Assembly (NCBI RefSeq): GCF_000499845.2
Contig: NC_023759.2
Location: forward strand, 49,202,172-49,266,171
DNA length: 64,000 nucleotides
DNA from: Phaseolus vulgaris
Taxonomy: Eukaryota > Streptophyta > Magnoliopsida > Fabales > Fabaceae
Direction of reading: 5' to 3'
A model generated the notes under the pieces. It saw only the letters and a list, made by a program, of their open reading frames with translations. It ran no database searches and was not told where the DNA came from. Position 1 is the first letter of the stretch; each line of letters starts with the position of its first letter. Of this stretch, positions 36,202 through 48,629 are shown piece by piece. The translations under genes were made by a program, and so were the position numbers.

Positions 36202-38394
36202 CTTATATAACGACACCTACCCCATGCTTTCTCCTGCACAATTCATTCTGTAAGTCCATCTTCTTTTCCTTCCCAATTTCCATACTTTCTTTCAACCCTT
36301 TAACTCTTTTTTCCATCGGAACCCAATCATATACTGTTTCTAAAAACACCTCTTTCACTGCCTTAATTCAATCTATGTATTCCTTTTACAAAAGGGAGCC
36401 ACCGGATCCGATCCTTCAGGTAGAGGTAATTATTTTTGCAACTTTTTCTCATACTCAGTTCGTTTCTGTCTTCTTTTTTTCCCATACAATACTTGCTTTA
36501 TATTGAGTTTTTTTTTCCATGAATGTTAGTTATATGTCAGTTTATGTGTGAGAGTGTCATATATGCATACTCAGTACATGAATATATTTCAGAGTGAGGT
36601 CACTCTCTGAAGCCACACATATTATACGCTTAAAAGTTCAAATTACAACGTAAGTTATAGATGCCAGCTTTTTTAGGCGAAGTACACATGGGGAGACCCT
36701 TTTGCAGTTTTTGCGTTAAAATCAAGAACCTTTGAGTCTAGAGCAGTGCAGAATTGAGAAATAACACATCTTTAAGTAAAGAACCCTTCATTAAATCTTA
36801 ATCAATCAGCATCCTTTAAGGGCTTATATTATTAGAATAAGAGAAAGAATATTGTGATTAATGTTCTCTGCAAGTGCTACAGACGCGCATATTCTGGCTT
36901 TTAGAATTAGAGGGTGCCACTGTTAGCAAAATAGAAATCATGATTAAGTAGAATAAGAAAGTGGGAGCAAGCTATTTAGCAATCAGTACTACGAATAAAA
37001 CAGTACCAAATGATTGATGGGAAGGAAATGATTCTATGTATTTTCGCTTGGTAAAAATCATATCTACCTTATTTTGGAAGCTTTTCATGATTACATGTAT
37101 CCAACAAATTGGTTTCACCTTTTGATAAAGTGTCTTGTTTTTTGTTTATTTTTTGGTTTTCAACGAAATCAAATCTTTTCTGAGGTTTTCTGGTCACAGT
37201 TGGTTGTGTCTGTGTTGAAATGAAATTCTTGTCATCGTTATATGTAAATGTTGGAATAGTGTTCATGGCCACGCAGTAGTGGTGGCCCTCACTGCGTCAA
37301 TTATACTCCAAAAACTCTTGCTTTTATGGACTTTAAATTAGAATCCAAGGCATTAGAAGTCAATTACACTTATCTCGTGTTCAAACTTCAAACCGTGACT
37401 GATACTACATGTGCTGACAGAAATTAAGAATTAAAAGTGAAAAAGTCTTGCAAACGTTGTTTATTTTTTAAATAAAAGGATCATTTTTCCTATTCTTGGG
37501 CACATGTACCCAACATTGTAGCATAAACCTACCTATTCTTCATTATCGCTTTAATCACATGGCTCCTCTCTTTCTAGCTCTTCTTCTACCTTTTCTTATA
37601 TACTTTTTCCATTTCTGTCAAAAAAATTAATCGTTAAATCTCTATCAGCTTCCCCGAAATGGAAAAAGCTTTTCAGAATAATATATTAACGTATAGGTAA
37701 AGGCTACAATGAAGGGTTTCACCACTTGTTTCACGAACCATTATCCCATATAGTTTATTTCAATATCCAAATTCTATTTACTCAATTTGTGTATCACCTA
37801 AAATGTGCTCATTTGCTGATTTGAACTATTTGAAAAGCTAAAAAGAGGCTCAAGTGGGGCCTCCTTGAAGTTAGATCTATATGCACCTTTATATGGTTTA
37901 TTTGTAAACAAAAATTGCAATAATATATACATATAATATTCTTGGTTGAGCATAATGATAAAGAGATCATTATGATTATGTTTTAAAAGGCATTAATATA
38001 AACCAAAGTTGAATAGAGCCTCTGATGTGGTTTAAACTGTTTCCTTGGTACCACCAACCTCTTTCTTAATTAGGTATGAGTTCAAACAGTGAAACTATTC
38101 AAGGAAACAAATTATTCAGTATTTTGCTATTACCATTATGGTAGACCTTAACTTAGTTTCTACAAAGTTCGAAAGCAAGTCAAACATGGACAGTAATCAA
38201 TTACTATAAGTACATAATAAAAGAAATTGACAACGGGATCATACATTTATCTTTTTTTCTCTCTTTCAAATGTATAGCCATATTCGTAATTTCATTTTTT
38301 ACAGGCACATTCATAATTCGATAATAAATTATCAAATATTTGTATTTAATTCTTAAAATAATGTTGATAATTATTATATATGCGTTGACATCAT
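36202..38394. other. Intergenic DNA downstream of MIR393
   Basis: The first part is probably the 3' portion of the primary miRNA transcript. No further gene seen; open stretches at 36171-36506 and 37069-37272 have no domain. Confidence 0.45.
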
Positions 38395-38480
38395 TTTATT
38401 GTATATAAGTGGATGTAAACTTTAACCGTATGAGCCGGTTTTATGGGATTGAGTTAGGCTTAAAGTTCACTTTGTAACAT
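38395..38480 (+). repeat. Dispersed legume repeat fragment
   Basis: ATATAAGTGGATGTAAACTT, GAGCCGGTTTTATGGGATTG and AGTTAGGCTTAAAGTTCACT occur in order. It is the better-preserved relative of 31995-32215. Confidence 0.6.
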
Positions 38481-41401
38481 TTGTATTTGTATTTAATAGT
38501 CAAGTGTTCCGTGCTGACTTTGGCCTTCCATTGCCATTTCCAATGGTTATCTTCAATACAAGAGCTCCAAGTTGTTCCAGAATCCGACAAAATGGGAACT
38601 ACACCTATTCTAGAAGGTATGGTTTTACGGTTGACCTTTCCTTAAATTATAGAGGTGTATGTAGTTCAAAGTTCCAATGAAATCTCATTGGATTGAAATT
38701 GTACGCAGGAATGGGTCCAAGGTTGAGGATGAAGATTTTTAGGCATAAAGAGTGTAAAGATTGTCTTCAAATACGAAATGTGTAGTTCAAATGTCTCCCT
38801 CTTGGACTACAATAACTTTATATACAAGACCTAAGCTGCCAAACAAAAATAGACTACATCTGTTTCTTTCATCAAATAAGGGAAAATATCTTTAATAAAC
38901 TATTTCCTACACATTTTTCTTCTACACCATCCTTATAATTACAAAAAATAAACTGATCTAAAAATGTCTTGCCCACAAAATTAGACTATAATATATCAAT
39001 CCCAAAGAAAATTATATGATTTTTACATGGAAAAAGTTATCTGCTTTGGTGATTTGGAGGAAAGATTGAGTGTGTGTAGGACACATTTGGGCCCCAAAAG
39101 CCCTTGACCTGTCACCAAATTCAAACTCTCCTTTCCTCAGTTTCTTCTCATTCTTTAGTATTATTGCACTTTGTAAGAAGTTGGTGCCACAAATTGAGGA
39201 TCTAAGGATTTGATTTCTTTTCTTTATATGAGTTGATTGAGATGTGAGTACATAAAGTTATAAGATTTGTATGAGTTGATTTTAATTCTCATCTCCTTTA
39301 TTTTTCACCCTTGTGGGTAAATTTGAAACAGTAAATGCAAGTCTAGGTAGCATAACTGTTCCTTTTGTTTTGTTGACAAGAAATAACATTCGCCCGGTCG
39401 ACCATAATAATTGCATGGAGCACAACAAAAGTTGTTTTGCCATTATCACACAGTAACAGTAACTTATGAATTGCCTGTTACTGTGCTAAATGTATGGACC
39501 ACTCTTAACCTTAAATCATGCATGCATCCATTCTCATCTTAATATTAAAACCAATCAATTTTTACTTATAATTGTTATTACAAAATTTAATTTAAAAGTA
39601 AATGACAAAATCAAATTACTAATTAAAGTTATAGGAATCGTCTTTTCCCACCACAAATAAAGAAGATTAATGCATGTTTCCACTTACAATGAAAATTTGT
39701 GAGTGTCAGATTTTTTTAATAAATTAAGAGTATTAAAATAATTAAATACGTAATTGTTTCTTACACACAAAATAATCTCATTTTTTTCTCATCAGTAATA
39801 AGAGGGGAAACTAAATATAGACATATCTTTCAGAAAAAAAAATCATTTATGTTATATATCCAACCCCAAAGTATAATATCAAGATGTATAAAAACACATG
39901 AGTAAGAAACAAAATAAGATTATATTAAGGCTAGATAAAAAAGAGTCAAAAGATATTAACTACATAGTTCTTGGTGAACGTTGCGAATTGGTTATTATTT
40001 TTAATTAAATTTCATGACTAGTTTAGGTGATTATTAATGTGAGACTTCTCTCATATACAATAAGGAAAAGGATCCTTCGTTTTTTTTTTCTCTTGACTTT
40101 TTCACATAACGTGTTACTTTTTGTGGATGTTTTGATTGAACAAATTGAGGTTGGTGTTAAAAAAGTTCTATGAAAGTTAATACAGAAAATTGATTTTTTT
40201 TTTCTAAAAATGTTTACTTACAAATCAAGTATGAGGTCATTCCTAAGAGTGGGTATCTATATGAATGACCTTAGTAAGTATGTAGGTGTACCCATTACCA
40301 TAACAAGGTAAATTGTTATATTTTATAGTTTTTGGCACATCTTGATTTTTATACATAAATATGTCATTTAATAGTTCTTTTTCAAATGTACTCTTCCCTA
40401 CACATTCATGACAACAAAAAACTGAAAATAGCTTATTGAAGAGTTTTTTTTTTTAACTTGGTGTAATTTTATATCTTAACTACTAAAACTGTTTATTTTT
40501 AAAATATTAAAACAGGAAAGTCCATGTGACATTAAAATGACTTTAATTAAAAATACTACTTCTATTTAAATATATTAAAATCGTTGTCATCTTTAAATGA
40601 TTTTTTTTATAATTAAATCGTATCATAACACAACTTTTCGATTTTTATAATAAAATTTTATTTACTTTTAATAATTAAAAAGTAAAATTTGATTATATTA
40701 GTAAAAAATCCTATTTGATGAACTTCATCCAGCTATAACATGAGTTGGAGATTTTGTAACTTTGCATGAGCAAACCAAAATCCCCCAATTTAGGGGGTTT
40801 CAACATCCCAGTTGCACAAAGCTTAGGCAATAAATAATTATAATAATAGATGTATTATAAGCTAAAGCACAAATTTAGACGGAACAGGCTGTATTGGAAC
40901 AGTGAATTTGACTGAAAGCATATATGAAAATGAAATAAAAAATTATGCTTTAATAAATGTATATAATTGTTGATGTAATAGTTTATAATAAAAAATAAAT
41001 TATAATTAATGAAAGTTGATGAAGAGTTGTGGAGGCAGCACATAATATGGAGAGGCCCACATAGGTGGGGGTAGAAAAAAAAAATGAATGGTAGTAGTAG
41101 TAAGGGAAGGGAGGTGTAGATAGCGTGGTCCTGCATCCATTGGAAGGACCATTCAAGATTAATTTCCTCCAACCTTCTTCTACCTCCCTATCCTACCTTC
41201 TACACACTTCAAATACATACCTTTTCATCATTTTTTAATTATTAATAAAAAATATATTAAAAATCTCTACTATATCTCTCAAACAAATCTGCATGTGCCC
41301 GTGTCATTTCATCTATTCAGGTTTATTTTCCCATGGGTGGGCTGTCCTGTCCTGTCCTGGGCTTAGACTTCAACAAACCCAACTTCCTCGCAAAGACTTA
41401 A
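38481..41401. other. Intergenic AT-rich DNA, no gene seen
   Basis: No ORF with a domain. A short inverted repeat, CCCCCAATTTAGGGGG, occurs near 40782. The open stretch at 40855-41172 (minus) begins at a non-ATG codon and is low complexity. Confidence 0.5.
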
Positions 41402-41923
41402 GGAAGTTTCTTACTGCACCCCTACAGTTTTCTTCCTGCACACACACAATTTTGTAAATTCCGAAACTGACCCCCACAATTTTGGGATCTGGGAGTGTGC
41501 TACGGATTCATTAATCTGGAAGTGAATCATGTTGCATTCCGGATGAGGGGGTGCTTTGAAAGCAAAGTTTGTATAAATTATTGATTTCCGAATTGCTGAA
41601 TCTGGAAGCCTAATTTCTATTACGGATTGGTGGATCCTGAATGATTTTTTTCAATTATGAATTTCTGAATCCTAAATGCATATTTTGAATTACAGATTGA
41701 TGGATCTGGAATGGTTTTTTCAATTATGGATGTTTTGCATTTTTTTATTTTGGATTAACACTATCATTTGTGTACTACCGGAAGCATCAATCTGAGAGAT
41801 TACCGGATGCGCCAATCCAAAAATTTACCAGATTTCATAATTCGGAATACAAAAAAAATGTACAGTTCATATAGGGACAGTTTTGTCTTTGCGCAACTTT
41901 GTGGGGTGCAGAAAAAAACTGCC
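41402..41923. mobile_element. Mutator-like MITE, 522 bp, diverged copy
   Basis: Starts GGAAGTTTCTTACTGCACCC. The right end on the other strand starts GGCAGTTTTTTTCTGCACCC. It is flanked by a perfect 9-bp direct repeat, AAGACTTAA (41393-41401 and 41924-41932). The interior carries degenerate repeats of the type GGATTnnTnAATCTGGAAG. Same family plan as 9661-10034, but strongly diverged. Non-coding. Confidence 0.8.
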
Positions 41924-41932
41924 AAGACTTAA

Positions 41933-42762
41933 AAGCTTCAGCCCGCGTTATAACGGGCCCAACCCCAGCTATAGTCTAACTATAATGAGCCCACGTTCAT
42001 TATTTCTAACTCAACCCTGGACCCAAAAATAAAAAAAAAACACGTGTCAATAAAGAAATATAATTGCAATTACTATAAACTTTCATCGTAAATTGATTGT
42101 ATAGAAATAATGAAAAATGCTAATCCAGATGACTTTTAATAAAAGTTAGTTGAGAAAACGAAAAATAAAAAAATAAAAATATGTATAACTATGCTTTTCC
42201 TAAAATTTGAATACACTCTTGTATCATTGTCCGGTCTAATGTTATTGACATAACCTTTAATATAGTTATGACAAAAAAATGTATTATATTCTATAATTTA
42301 TAGTTAAATGAAACGTAAGAGTAAAAGAAGGTGGTTATGATCTTCCGCATGGTTGGAGAAAAAGTTAAAAGAAAAATTTGGTCAAGTTGCAGGAAGAGAA
42401 AGACACATCACATGAGAGGAGATGAAGATATTGATGATGTTATAGAGGAAAGCCAACTTAAGATGTACGATAAGCGAGGTGATTATTAGATTAAAAGATA
42501 GAAAAGGGTATTCTTGAAGACAAAAATAGGCATGAAAACATAATTTTATTTTTTGTGATACCATGCACCAAGAATAGAAGAAATGATGAAATGAAACTAG
42601 AAAGAAGGGTGGATTGAGAGGTGGAGGCGTTGGGAGGAAAAGTAGAAGCGAATGTTTTGAGCTGTTGAAACCAAAAACAGAAACATGTCTGGAAGAATAA
42701 GGATTGGAGAGAGAGACAGAGACAAAGAGAGAATCATTGTCCCATCGAGAAAACGTAGCGGC
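41933..42762. other. 5' region of the lectin gene
   Basis: AT-rich up to about 42590, then a purine-rich leader (GAGAGAGACAGAGACAAAGA near 42708). An ATG at 42685 is in frame with the lectin CDS (see that entry). Confidence 0.45.
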
Positions 42763-43722
42763 ATGGTTGCATTCTCCCTCTTCATCTTCTGTTCCTTCAT
42801 CCTCCTCGGCCAGCCGTCTTATTCCTCCACGCAGCCCCCCAATCTTGACCCTGACAGCATCGACCTCCTCGGCGACGCCCACGTTGTCGCCAACAACGAC
42901 GCCGCCTCTCACGTGCGCCTCACCGACCCCTCCCCCTCCTCCTCCGGCCTCCTCCGCCGCCCCGAGCCCCTCATCTTCGCCGACGCCACCACCACCCTCT
43001 CCACCGAATTCTCCTTCTCCATCTCCGGCAACGGCGATGGCGTCCTCCTCGTCCTCACCGCCGCTTCTGGCAACGGTTCGGATACCGTTGCCGTTGAGTT
43101 CGACACGTCCAAGGATGAGAATGTAGGAGACCCCAACTCGAACCACGTTGGCATCGACGTGGGAAGCCACGTGTCCCTGGCTGTCGCGAATGTTTCCGAT
43201 GTGAACTTGGTTCTCAATAACGGGGAAAAGTTGAATGCTTGGGTTGATTATGAAGCTGGTTCTAAGGGGATGGAAGTTAGGTTAAGCAAATGGGGTGAAA
43301 AAAAGCCCTCTGATCCCATTGTTTCTCTTAAGATTGACTTCTATAAGATTTGGCATGGGAATCCTGTGTTTGCGGGCATAACTTCTTCGAACGGTGGCCA
43401 TTGGATGCAGGTTGTGAGTATCTATTCGTGGAGGCTTAGAATGAATAAAGTTTCAACTGGGTTGCATTCTCTTCCTGTGGATCCGCACGGTTTATCTGAG
43501 GATGAGCATAGGAGAGCTTGTCCGTTGACGGTTCTTGCTGGGGTGATTTTTGGAACTGGGTGTGTTGCGTTGGTGACGTTTGTGGTGCTGTTTATGTGGG
43601 TGATTTTCTTCCAAAAGGGTTCAGAGGAGTCTCTTGCGAAAATCCCTGATCACCCTTCGGATGTGAGGTATGAAAGAATTGATGTGGCTGTTGAGAGGAA
43701 TGCGCAGGATGATGAGAGTTAG
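42763..43722 (+). CDS. Legume-lectin-domain membrane protein without kinase, single exon, 319 aa
   Basis: Predicted type I membrane glycoprotein with an extracellular L-type (legume) lectin fold. From the ATG at 42763 a signal peptide (MVAFSLFIFCSFILLGQPSY) is followed by the lectin domain, about residues 25-230. This includes TEFSFSIS, the strand and metal-loop region VAVEFDTSKDENVGDPNSNH leading to VGIDVGS (110-135), and LNAWVDYEAGSKGMEVRLS (157-175). N-glycosylation sequons occur at NGS and NVS. A single membrane span runs about 254-283 (LTVLAGVIFGTGCVALVTFV and on), followed by a cytoplasmic tail of about 36 residues. There is no protein kinase domain, unlike lectin receptor kinases. An in-frame ATG at 42685 would add 26 charged residues before the signal peptide, so 42763 is preferred. 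The 5' half of the CDS is unusually C-rich. Ligand unknown. Confidence 0.9.
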   Translation: MVAFSLFIFCSFILLGQPSYSSTQPPNLDPDSIDLLGDAHVVANNDAASHVRLTDPSPSSSGLLRRPEPLIFADATTTLSTEFSFSISGNGDGVLLVLTAASGNGSDTVAVEFDTSKDENVGDPNSNHVGIDVGSHVSLAVANVSDVNLVLNNGEKLNAWVDYEAGSKGMEVRLSKWGEKKPSDPIVSLKIDFYKIWHGNPVFAGITSSNGGHWMQVVSIYSWRLRMNKVSTGLHSLPVDPHGLSEDEHRRACPLTVLAGVIFGTGCVALVTFVVLFMWVIFFQKGSEESLAKIPDHPSDVRYERIDVAVERNAQDDES

Positions 43723-44459
43723 AGACTAGGTGATGACGATCTTGTTTGTAACTTTTGTCCTCATTGTTGTGTATTTATGTCACCTGGAGGATACTACTGT
43801 AGGAGATTGTCATACTGTAAATTTTGTTTGTAATATGTAAAGCACGTTCACTCCCTCATTGGGAGCCACTTTTATTTTAATTTTGTAACATGCTTATTGC
43901 AGCTGCAGCTGTGATATACCATATATTCATACTATTTCTTTACTGCTTCATTCTGTGTTTCTTTTCACCCAAATTTCATTAAGATTTTATAGCAGTAGAA
44001 ACTAGGAATGTTATTTAAGGATGAGTGTTTCCTAATTAAATTGAAGGGGATGCGTATTCTCCCCATAAGATCTAGAGATAGCAATGGAACAGAGGACTGC
44101 ACTCACTCACCCTGTATTCCCTTGCAGCATCTGGCTTTTATTTAGATGCTTTGATGCAGTCATGTGGTAACAACCGTTGGAATTATTCATATTTATCTAT
44201 GTTCTCTTCTTTCCTTCAACTTTTTTCCTCATCAAACCATCTTCTATTGTTTTCCAAGCAATTCGAATCAGAGACTCTGTCATGCCTTCTAATTTAGCTT
44301 TTGCTTAAAAACGTTTTTGTGCCTTACGGTAACTGTACACTTCAAGATTTCACCACTTTTAATTCTATTGGGCTCTAGACTGGACAACATCCAAACAGTT
44401 CTTAACTTTTAAAATTGGCATGTTGTAACTTCTTTCTTAGAAGTGAAGAATGCTTAGAA
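43723..44459. other. 3' UTR of the lectin gene and intergenic DNA
   Basis: No gene seen. A GCAGCTGCAGCTG run is present at about 43900. Confidence 0.5.
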
Positions 44460-44945
44460 CACTCTTTCTTCCTACACTTCTGCACCCCATCCTAAATGTA
44501 AAAATACTGTTTTTTCTTTTTCTTTTTTTGCCACTTCCATACATAATCCGGAAGTTATTTTTGGATCCGGAAGAGTTCTTGAGATTTATAAAATCAGGAA
44601 CTCTTTTTTGCATTTGAAATAAGTCTATGGATTATGTAATTCAGAAGTCAATCTGATATTTAGGAAAGACTTTCAGATTATGTAATCCGAAAGCTAATCA
44701 CACATCTAAAAAAAACTTATGGATTACATAATCCAAAAGCTAATCTTATGTATAGAAAAGACTTTCAGATTATGTAATCCAGAAGCTAATCACAAAAGGC
44801 TTCTGGATTACATAATCCAGAAGCTAATTCTAGATCTAGAAAAAGACTTTTGAACTATGTAATCCGAAATATTAAAAAAAGAGTATTTTTGGAATATAAA
44901 AAATATAGGTCACACAAGAAGAAGGAGGTGCAGGAAGAAGCAGCC
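44460..44945. mobile_element. Mutator-like MITE, 486 bp, copy 3
   Basis: Starts CACTCTTTCTTCCTACACTT. The right end on the other strand starts GGCTGCTTCTTCCTGCACCT. The flanking 9-mers TGCTTAGAA (44451-44459) and TGCTTTGAA (44946-44954) match at 8 of 9 positions, a slightly decayed target duplication. The interior has at least six near-palindromes of the form CTTCTGGATTA-CA/TG-TAATCCAGAAG (near 44632, 44674, 44712, 44768, 44804 and 44849). Non-coding. Confidence 0.8.
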
Positions 44946-44954
44946 TGCTTTGAA

Positions 44955-45959
44955 ACGTTTTCTTTTAAACTCCAAACAAATATTAAAATATTACATTGTC
45001 AAGTTTATATATATTCTCAAGAAGAAACTTTTCATTTGTAGAATTTTTTTCACAATAGCATGATTCGTTTTTGTTTTTTTTCCCACATGGAACACTTTTG
45101 ATACTATATTTACGCAGATAGTATGGTTTTTGATTTAGCTCAGAATTTTGTCCCAGAAAGTCGAATTTTGACTTTGGATGAACTGATCTGGCACCGAACA
45201 AACCAGCCGGAATTTGATTTTCGGAAAACCAAATTAAGCTGTATTTTTTCCGTTTTGATTTAGTAAATAATACAAAGAGTTAAATTTTAGAGAAAAAATT
45301 ATAAAAACAATTAATTGAAAAAAGTTGTTTGGAGGAAATTGTGAAGAAAAAATTATAAAATAATTAATTGAAAACAATTGTTTGGAGAAAAATATATTCT
45401 TGGTCTCTTACAAAATTAACAGATTGATATTTTGACAAAAAAAATTAATTGATTTATTTTACAAGTTTCAATAAATCATTTGAAATTTTAATCGATTAAT
45501 TGATTATCTATAAATATTTTAATTGGTTGATTTTGTAAAAAAATTCATTCTAAACCATATTGAACGTGCCTTATCTTTCTAAGATATATTTTAACGAGAC
45601 ATATTTTAAAAAATAAAATCATTTTTCATCAATTAAAATCAGTTTATAACTTGTACATAGACTAGCTTATAAAAAAATTATTATATATTTTTTAATTTTA
45701 ATATATAAAAAAAATCTTCATATTTTTTTTCTAAAAATATTTATAAAAAACTTTGTCTAAATATGTGTTAAATTATGAACCATCAACCATTTCTAACCTT
45801 TGGAGGATTCAACTTATATTTTTTTTTTATAATAATGAATGAATAAAATTGAATAGAGATTTGAGGAATCATGCAATATATACACAACCAGTTCAAACCA
45901 GCAACAGACCTACTAAAAAACCTAAATGACTTCTAAAAAATAATTGATTTCTATTATAT
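44955..45959. other. Intergenic AT-rich DNA, no gene seen
   Basis: Only A/T-rich low-complexity sequence. Confidence 0.55.
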
Positions 45960-46044
45960 AATTTATATAATATGTATAAGGTTAAACCATTCTTAATTAT
46001 TAAGTGTACCTATTACTCTATCCTTATTGCTGATAAAAAAAAAA
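45960..46044 (+). mobile_element. 3' end of a LINE, diverged
   Basis: GTATAAGGTTAAACCATTCT...TTATTGCTGATAAAAAAAAAA follows the same order as the tails at 2790-2971 and 7766-7990. Only the tail is left. Confidence 0.45.
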
Positions 46045-46250
46045 CTTCTAAAAAACAATATATCTAATTATCGAAAAACCTCGGACAACAACATCCTCTA
46101 TTGTCTTTTTGGATAACATCAATTTCTGTCAACTGCTACTAAATTCTTGGCTGCATAACAGATGATAAATTAGGCTTCCTAATTATAATGCATATCTTAT
46201 TTACTATCATGCATAACTTGTTTTTTAAAAGAAATCAATCTTTTACACGT

Positions 46251-46930
46251 AAGGTTTGTTTCCCAACACAGTGCCATTTTCCACCTCAGGTTTTGTAGAA
46301 CACAGAAGTTATGGTTTTTATTCAAATCACGTTTCACTATACATAATTTTGTTCAAGGCAACACCAAATTTTACAAGCGATAGAGTTTTCCTTAAAAATA
46401 TCTGGTATAATTGAATATACAGAATTTAAATTTGAGACAATAATTAAATCAAAATTATTTGTTATGAATTAATCTAGTATTAAGTGGAATTAGAAGTTAT
46501 ACTTTGCTTTAGTAGCAGAGAACTATTGAAAAGCATCTAGAAAAAAAAGTCACTGAAAGATAGAGAAAAAGAAAGCAAAGATGCAGCATGAAGGAGACAT
46601 CAACGTACATGTTTGATAGGAAAAGGTTAACAGCACTATACTCCATTCCTGTAACCTTTTTAATAATGTATTTCTTTCCAATTATCTACACAAAGTTTTA
46701 TCATTCTCATTCCATCCCAAAATTAACTGTGATATGCGTTCTAAAATAACCGCTTTCACGTATAAATAATGCTGTGAAAATTTGAAAGGATTGTTTAAAT
46801 TGACTCGTTAGTAAAAAAGTCCAACATGCTAAAAGCTGAAGCATATATATATTATTAATGTGGTCAAAAGGGTGACAGAGCCTTTGCATGAATTCCAAAT
46901 GATATGATAGTGAATGTAGTGTCATCATTT
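46251..46930 (+). repeat. Upstream segment, copy A of a diverged duplication
   Basis: Collinear with 48806-49450. Shared blocks, in order, are AAGGTTTGT..CCCAACACA, CATTTTCCACCTCA(G/C)GTTT, TTGAAAAGCATCT, AAAG(C/T)AAAGATG(C/A)AGCA, CTTTCAC(G/T)TATA, AGCTGAA and ATTAATGTGGTCAAA. A TATA-like CGTATAAATAATGC lies at 46759-46772. No coding sequence seen in it. Confidence 0.75.
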
Positions 46931-47035
46931 TTTTTATATTAAGAAAATGACAAATTTTAGTTAATAGTACAATATATATTTTGTGTGTGAGTTTGGTTAA
47001 AAAACAAGATTTCTAAGGGTTCTTTTTTTTAGATT

Positions 47036-47430
47036 GAACTTGTTGGGTCATGGGTCTAGCTCGATGTTTGATTATTTATGGGTCGTTTTTCGACCTGTGT
47101 ATCTAACATTATGAGGGAGCACAAGTCAAGGAATTTCAATCAATTAGACTTAATCATCATTAATGACTCAATTAAGACAGAATCATGACTAAAGGTGGAG
47201 AGGTTACAATTCAGTCTATATATACTTGATTATACTCTACAGAAAGGCACATCATCTAAACACCTAATAAACAATACAGGGAGTACTCTCCTATTTCATA
47301 TTATACTCATTATATTTATGCTCTTACTGACTTGTGTGTCGGAGTGTCATCGCAGGAGGAGTCCCTCTCGTTTCCAGAAGGCCTTGTTCATCAAGATTCC
47401 GACTGACCTTAAGTTGGCTAGAACAAAACT
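47036..47430 (+). mobile_element. LTR-like dispersed repeat fragment, copy 2
   Basis: Starts near TTGTTGGGTCATGGG and contains a TATA region (TCTATATATACTTG). It continues to CTGACTTGTGTGTCGGAGTG and TCATCGCAGGAGGAG, a wording typical of the R/U5 part of legume LTR retrotransposons. Homologous to 14571-14895. No partner LTR or internal domain is nearby, so probably a solo or truncated LTR. Confidence 0.55.
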
Positions 47431-48629
47431 CAAGTTGATATTTATGTGATTTGAAAAGTTGAAAATTTGTTTTAAATTTATTTAGGCAAGTTTGTATTTA
47501 TTGGAGGGTTTGCAAAGAAATTTATAGTATATTTTTTAAAAGGATTGAAACACACTTTTTGTATTCTCTATTATTTTAATTTATTGTTTGATGATTGAAA
47601 GAAAAAGATCTTGTGTATGTGGAGTTGTGTTTGGATGATATCTAATAATTGGAAAGAAAGATGTGCAACCTTTCATTTGGAATAAGATGGGGCACACCAG
47701 CTATATCATTCATTCATAATGGATCAATCAATCACTAATAGTGGATTCTCTATCATCTACTCTTTAGTCAAATAATCGCATTTTTCACTTTACCAATATA
47801 AATTCATATAAAAAAGTTATATTAATCATACGAATTCATTTCACATATAAATAGAAAAAATATATTTCACATCATTTTTTCTGATTCAAGTAAAATTATT
47901 TTTTATGAATATATTAATTAATATACTGAAAATTGTATATCCTTACGATAATAATAATCAATAACAAATGAGATCAAAAGTAAAATAAAATAAAATAATA
48001 ATAATAGAAACAATAAATGGGAGTGGTTAGTGCATTCCGTTCACCATATCTTTTGGCAAATCTTTTTCTATCCTACAAATAGTTTGTGCTTGTAATATTC
48101 TTTAACTTTGTTTAGACAAATAAGGCTGATGAAAAAAAAATAAAAATCAACGGATAAGGTTAAAATTTTAAAAAAATTCAGTTAGTTATTTTGTTTGGAG
48201 ATCTTATATAATTAGATATAAATATATTTCATAATATATAATTCAATATAAATTATTTGAAGAGAAAATTCTATAAGATTAGTTAAACTTAAAATTTATT
48301 TGTTAATATTGGATGAGAGTCATTTATAACCTATTTTAAAGAAGTTGGTTAGATTTATAAGTTATAATATAAAAGTAATTACAAATCTTCTTTTCTTAAG
48401 ATTTAGTTAAAGTTAAAATCCATTTCTTAGTAATTATCTACTAAACCAACTAAATTATTACTATTCAATCAGGAAAAACGTTCTCGTTCAAAAACAAATA
48501 TAAATATAAATATTAATATTAATATAAATATAGAACTTTCTTCTATAATAAAATAACATATAATTACATTACATATATTTTATATATTTCATTACAGTAT
48601 AATTTAATATATTTTGTATAAGAGGAAAA
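47431..48629. other. Intergenic AT-rich DNA, no gene seen
   Basis: Low-complexity A/T sequence with short AATA-type repeats near 47985 and 48500. Confidence 0.5.

Noticed and set aside
40855..41172. Minus-strand ORF of 105 codons
   Set aside because: Begins at a TTG rather than ATG and turns into AT-driven Tyr/Asn/Ile repeats.
42382..43170. Long minus-strand ORF opposite the lectin gene
   Set aside because: Its Gly/Glu/Val-rich translation is the mirror of a C-rich coding strand; the plus-strand lectin domain explains the openness.
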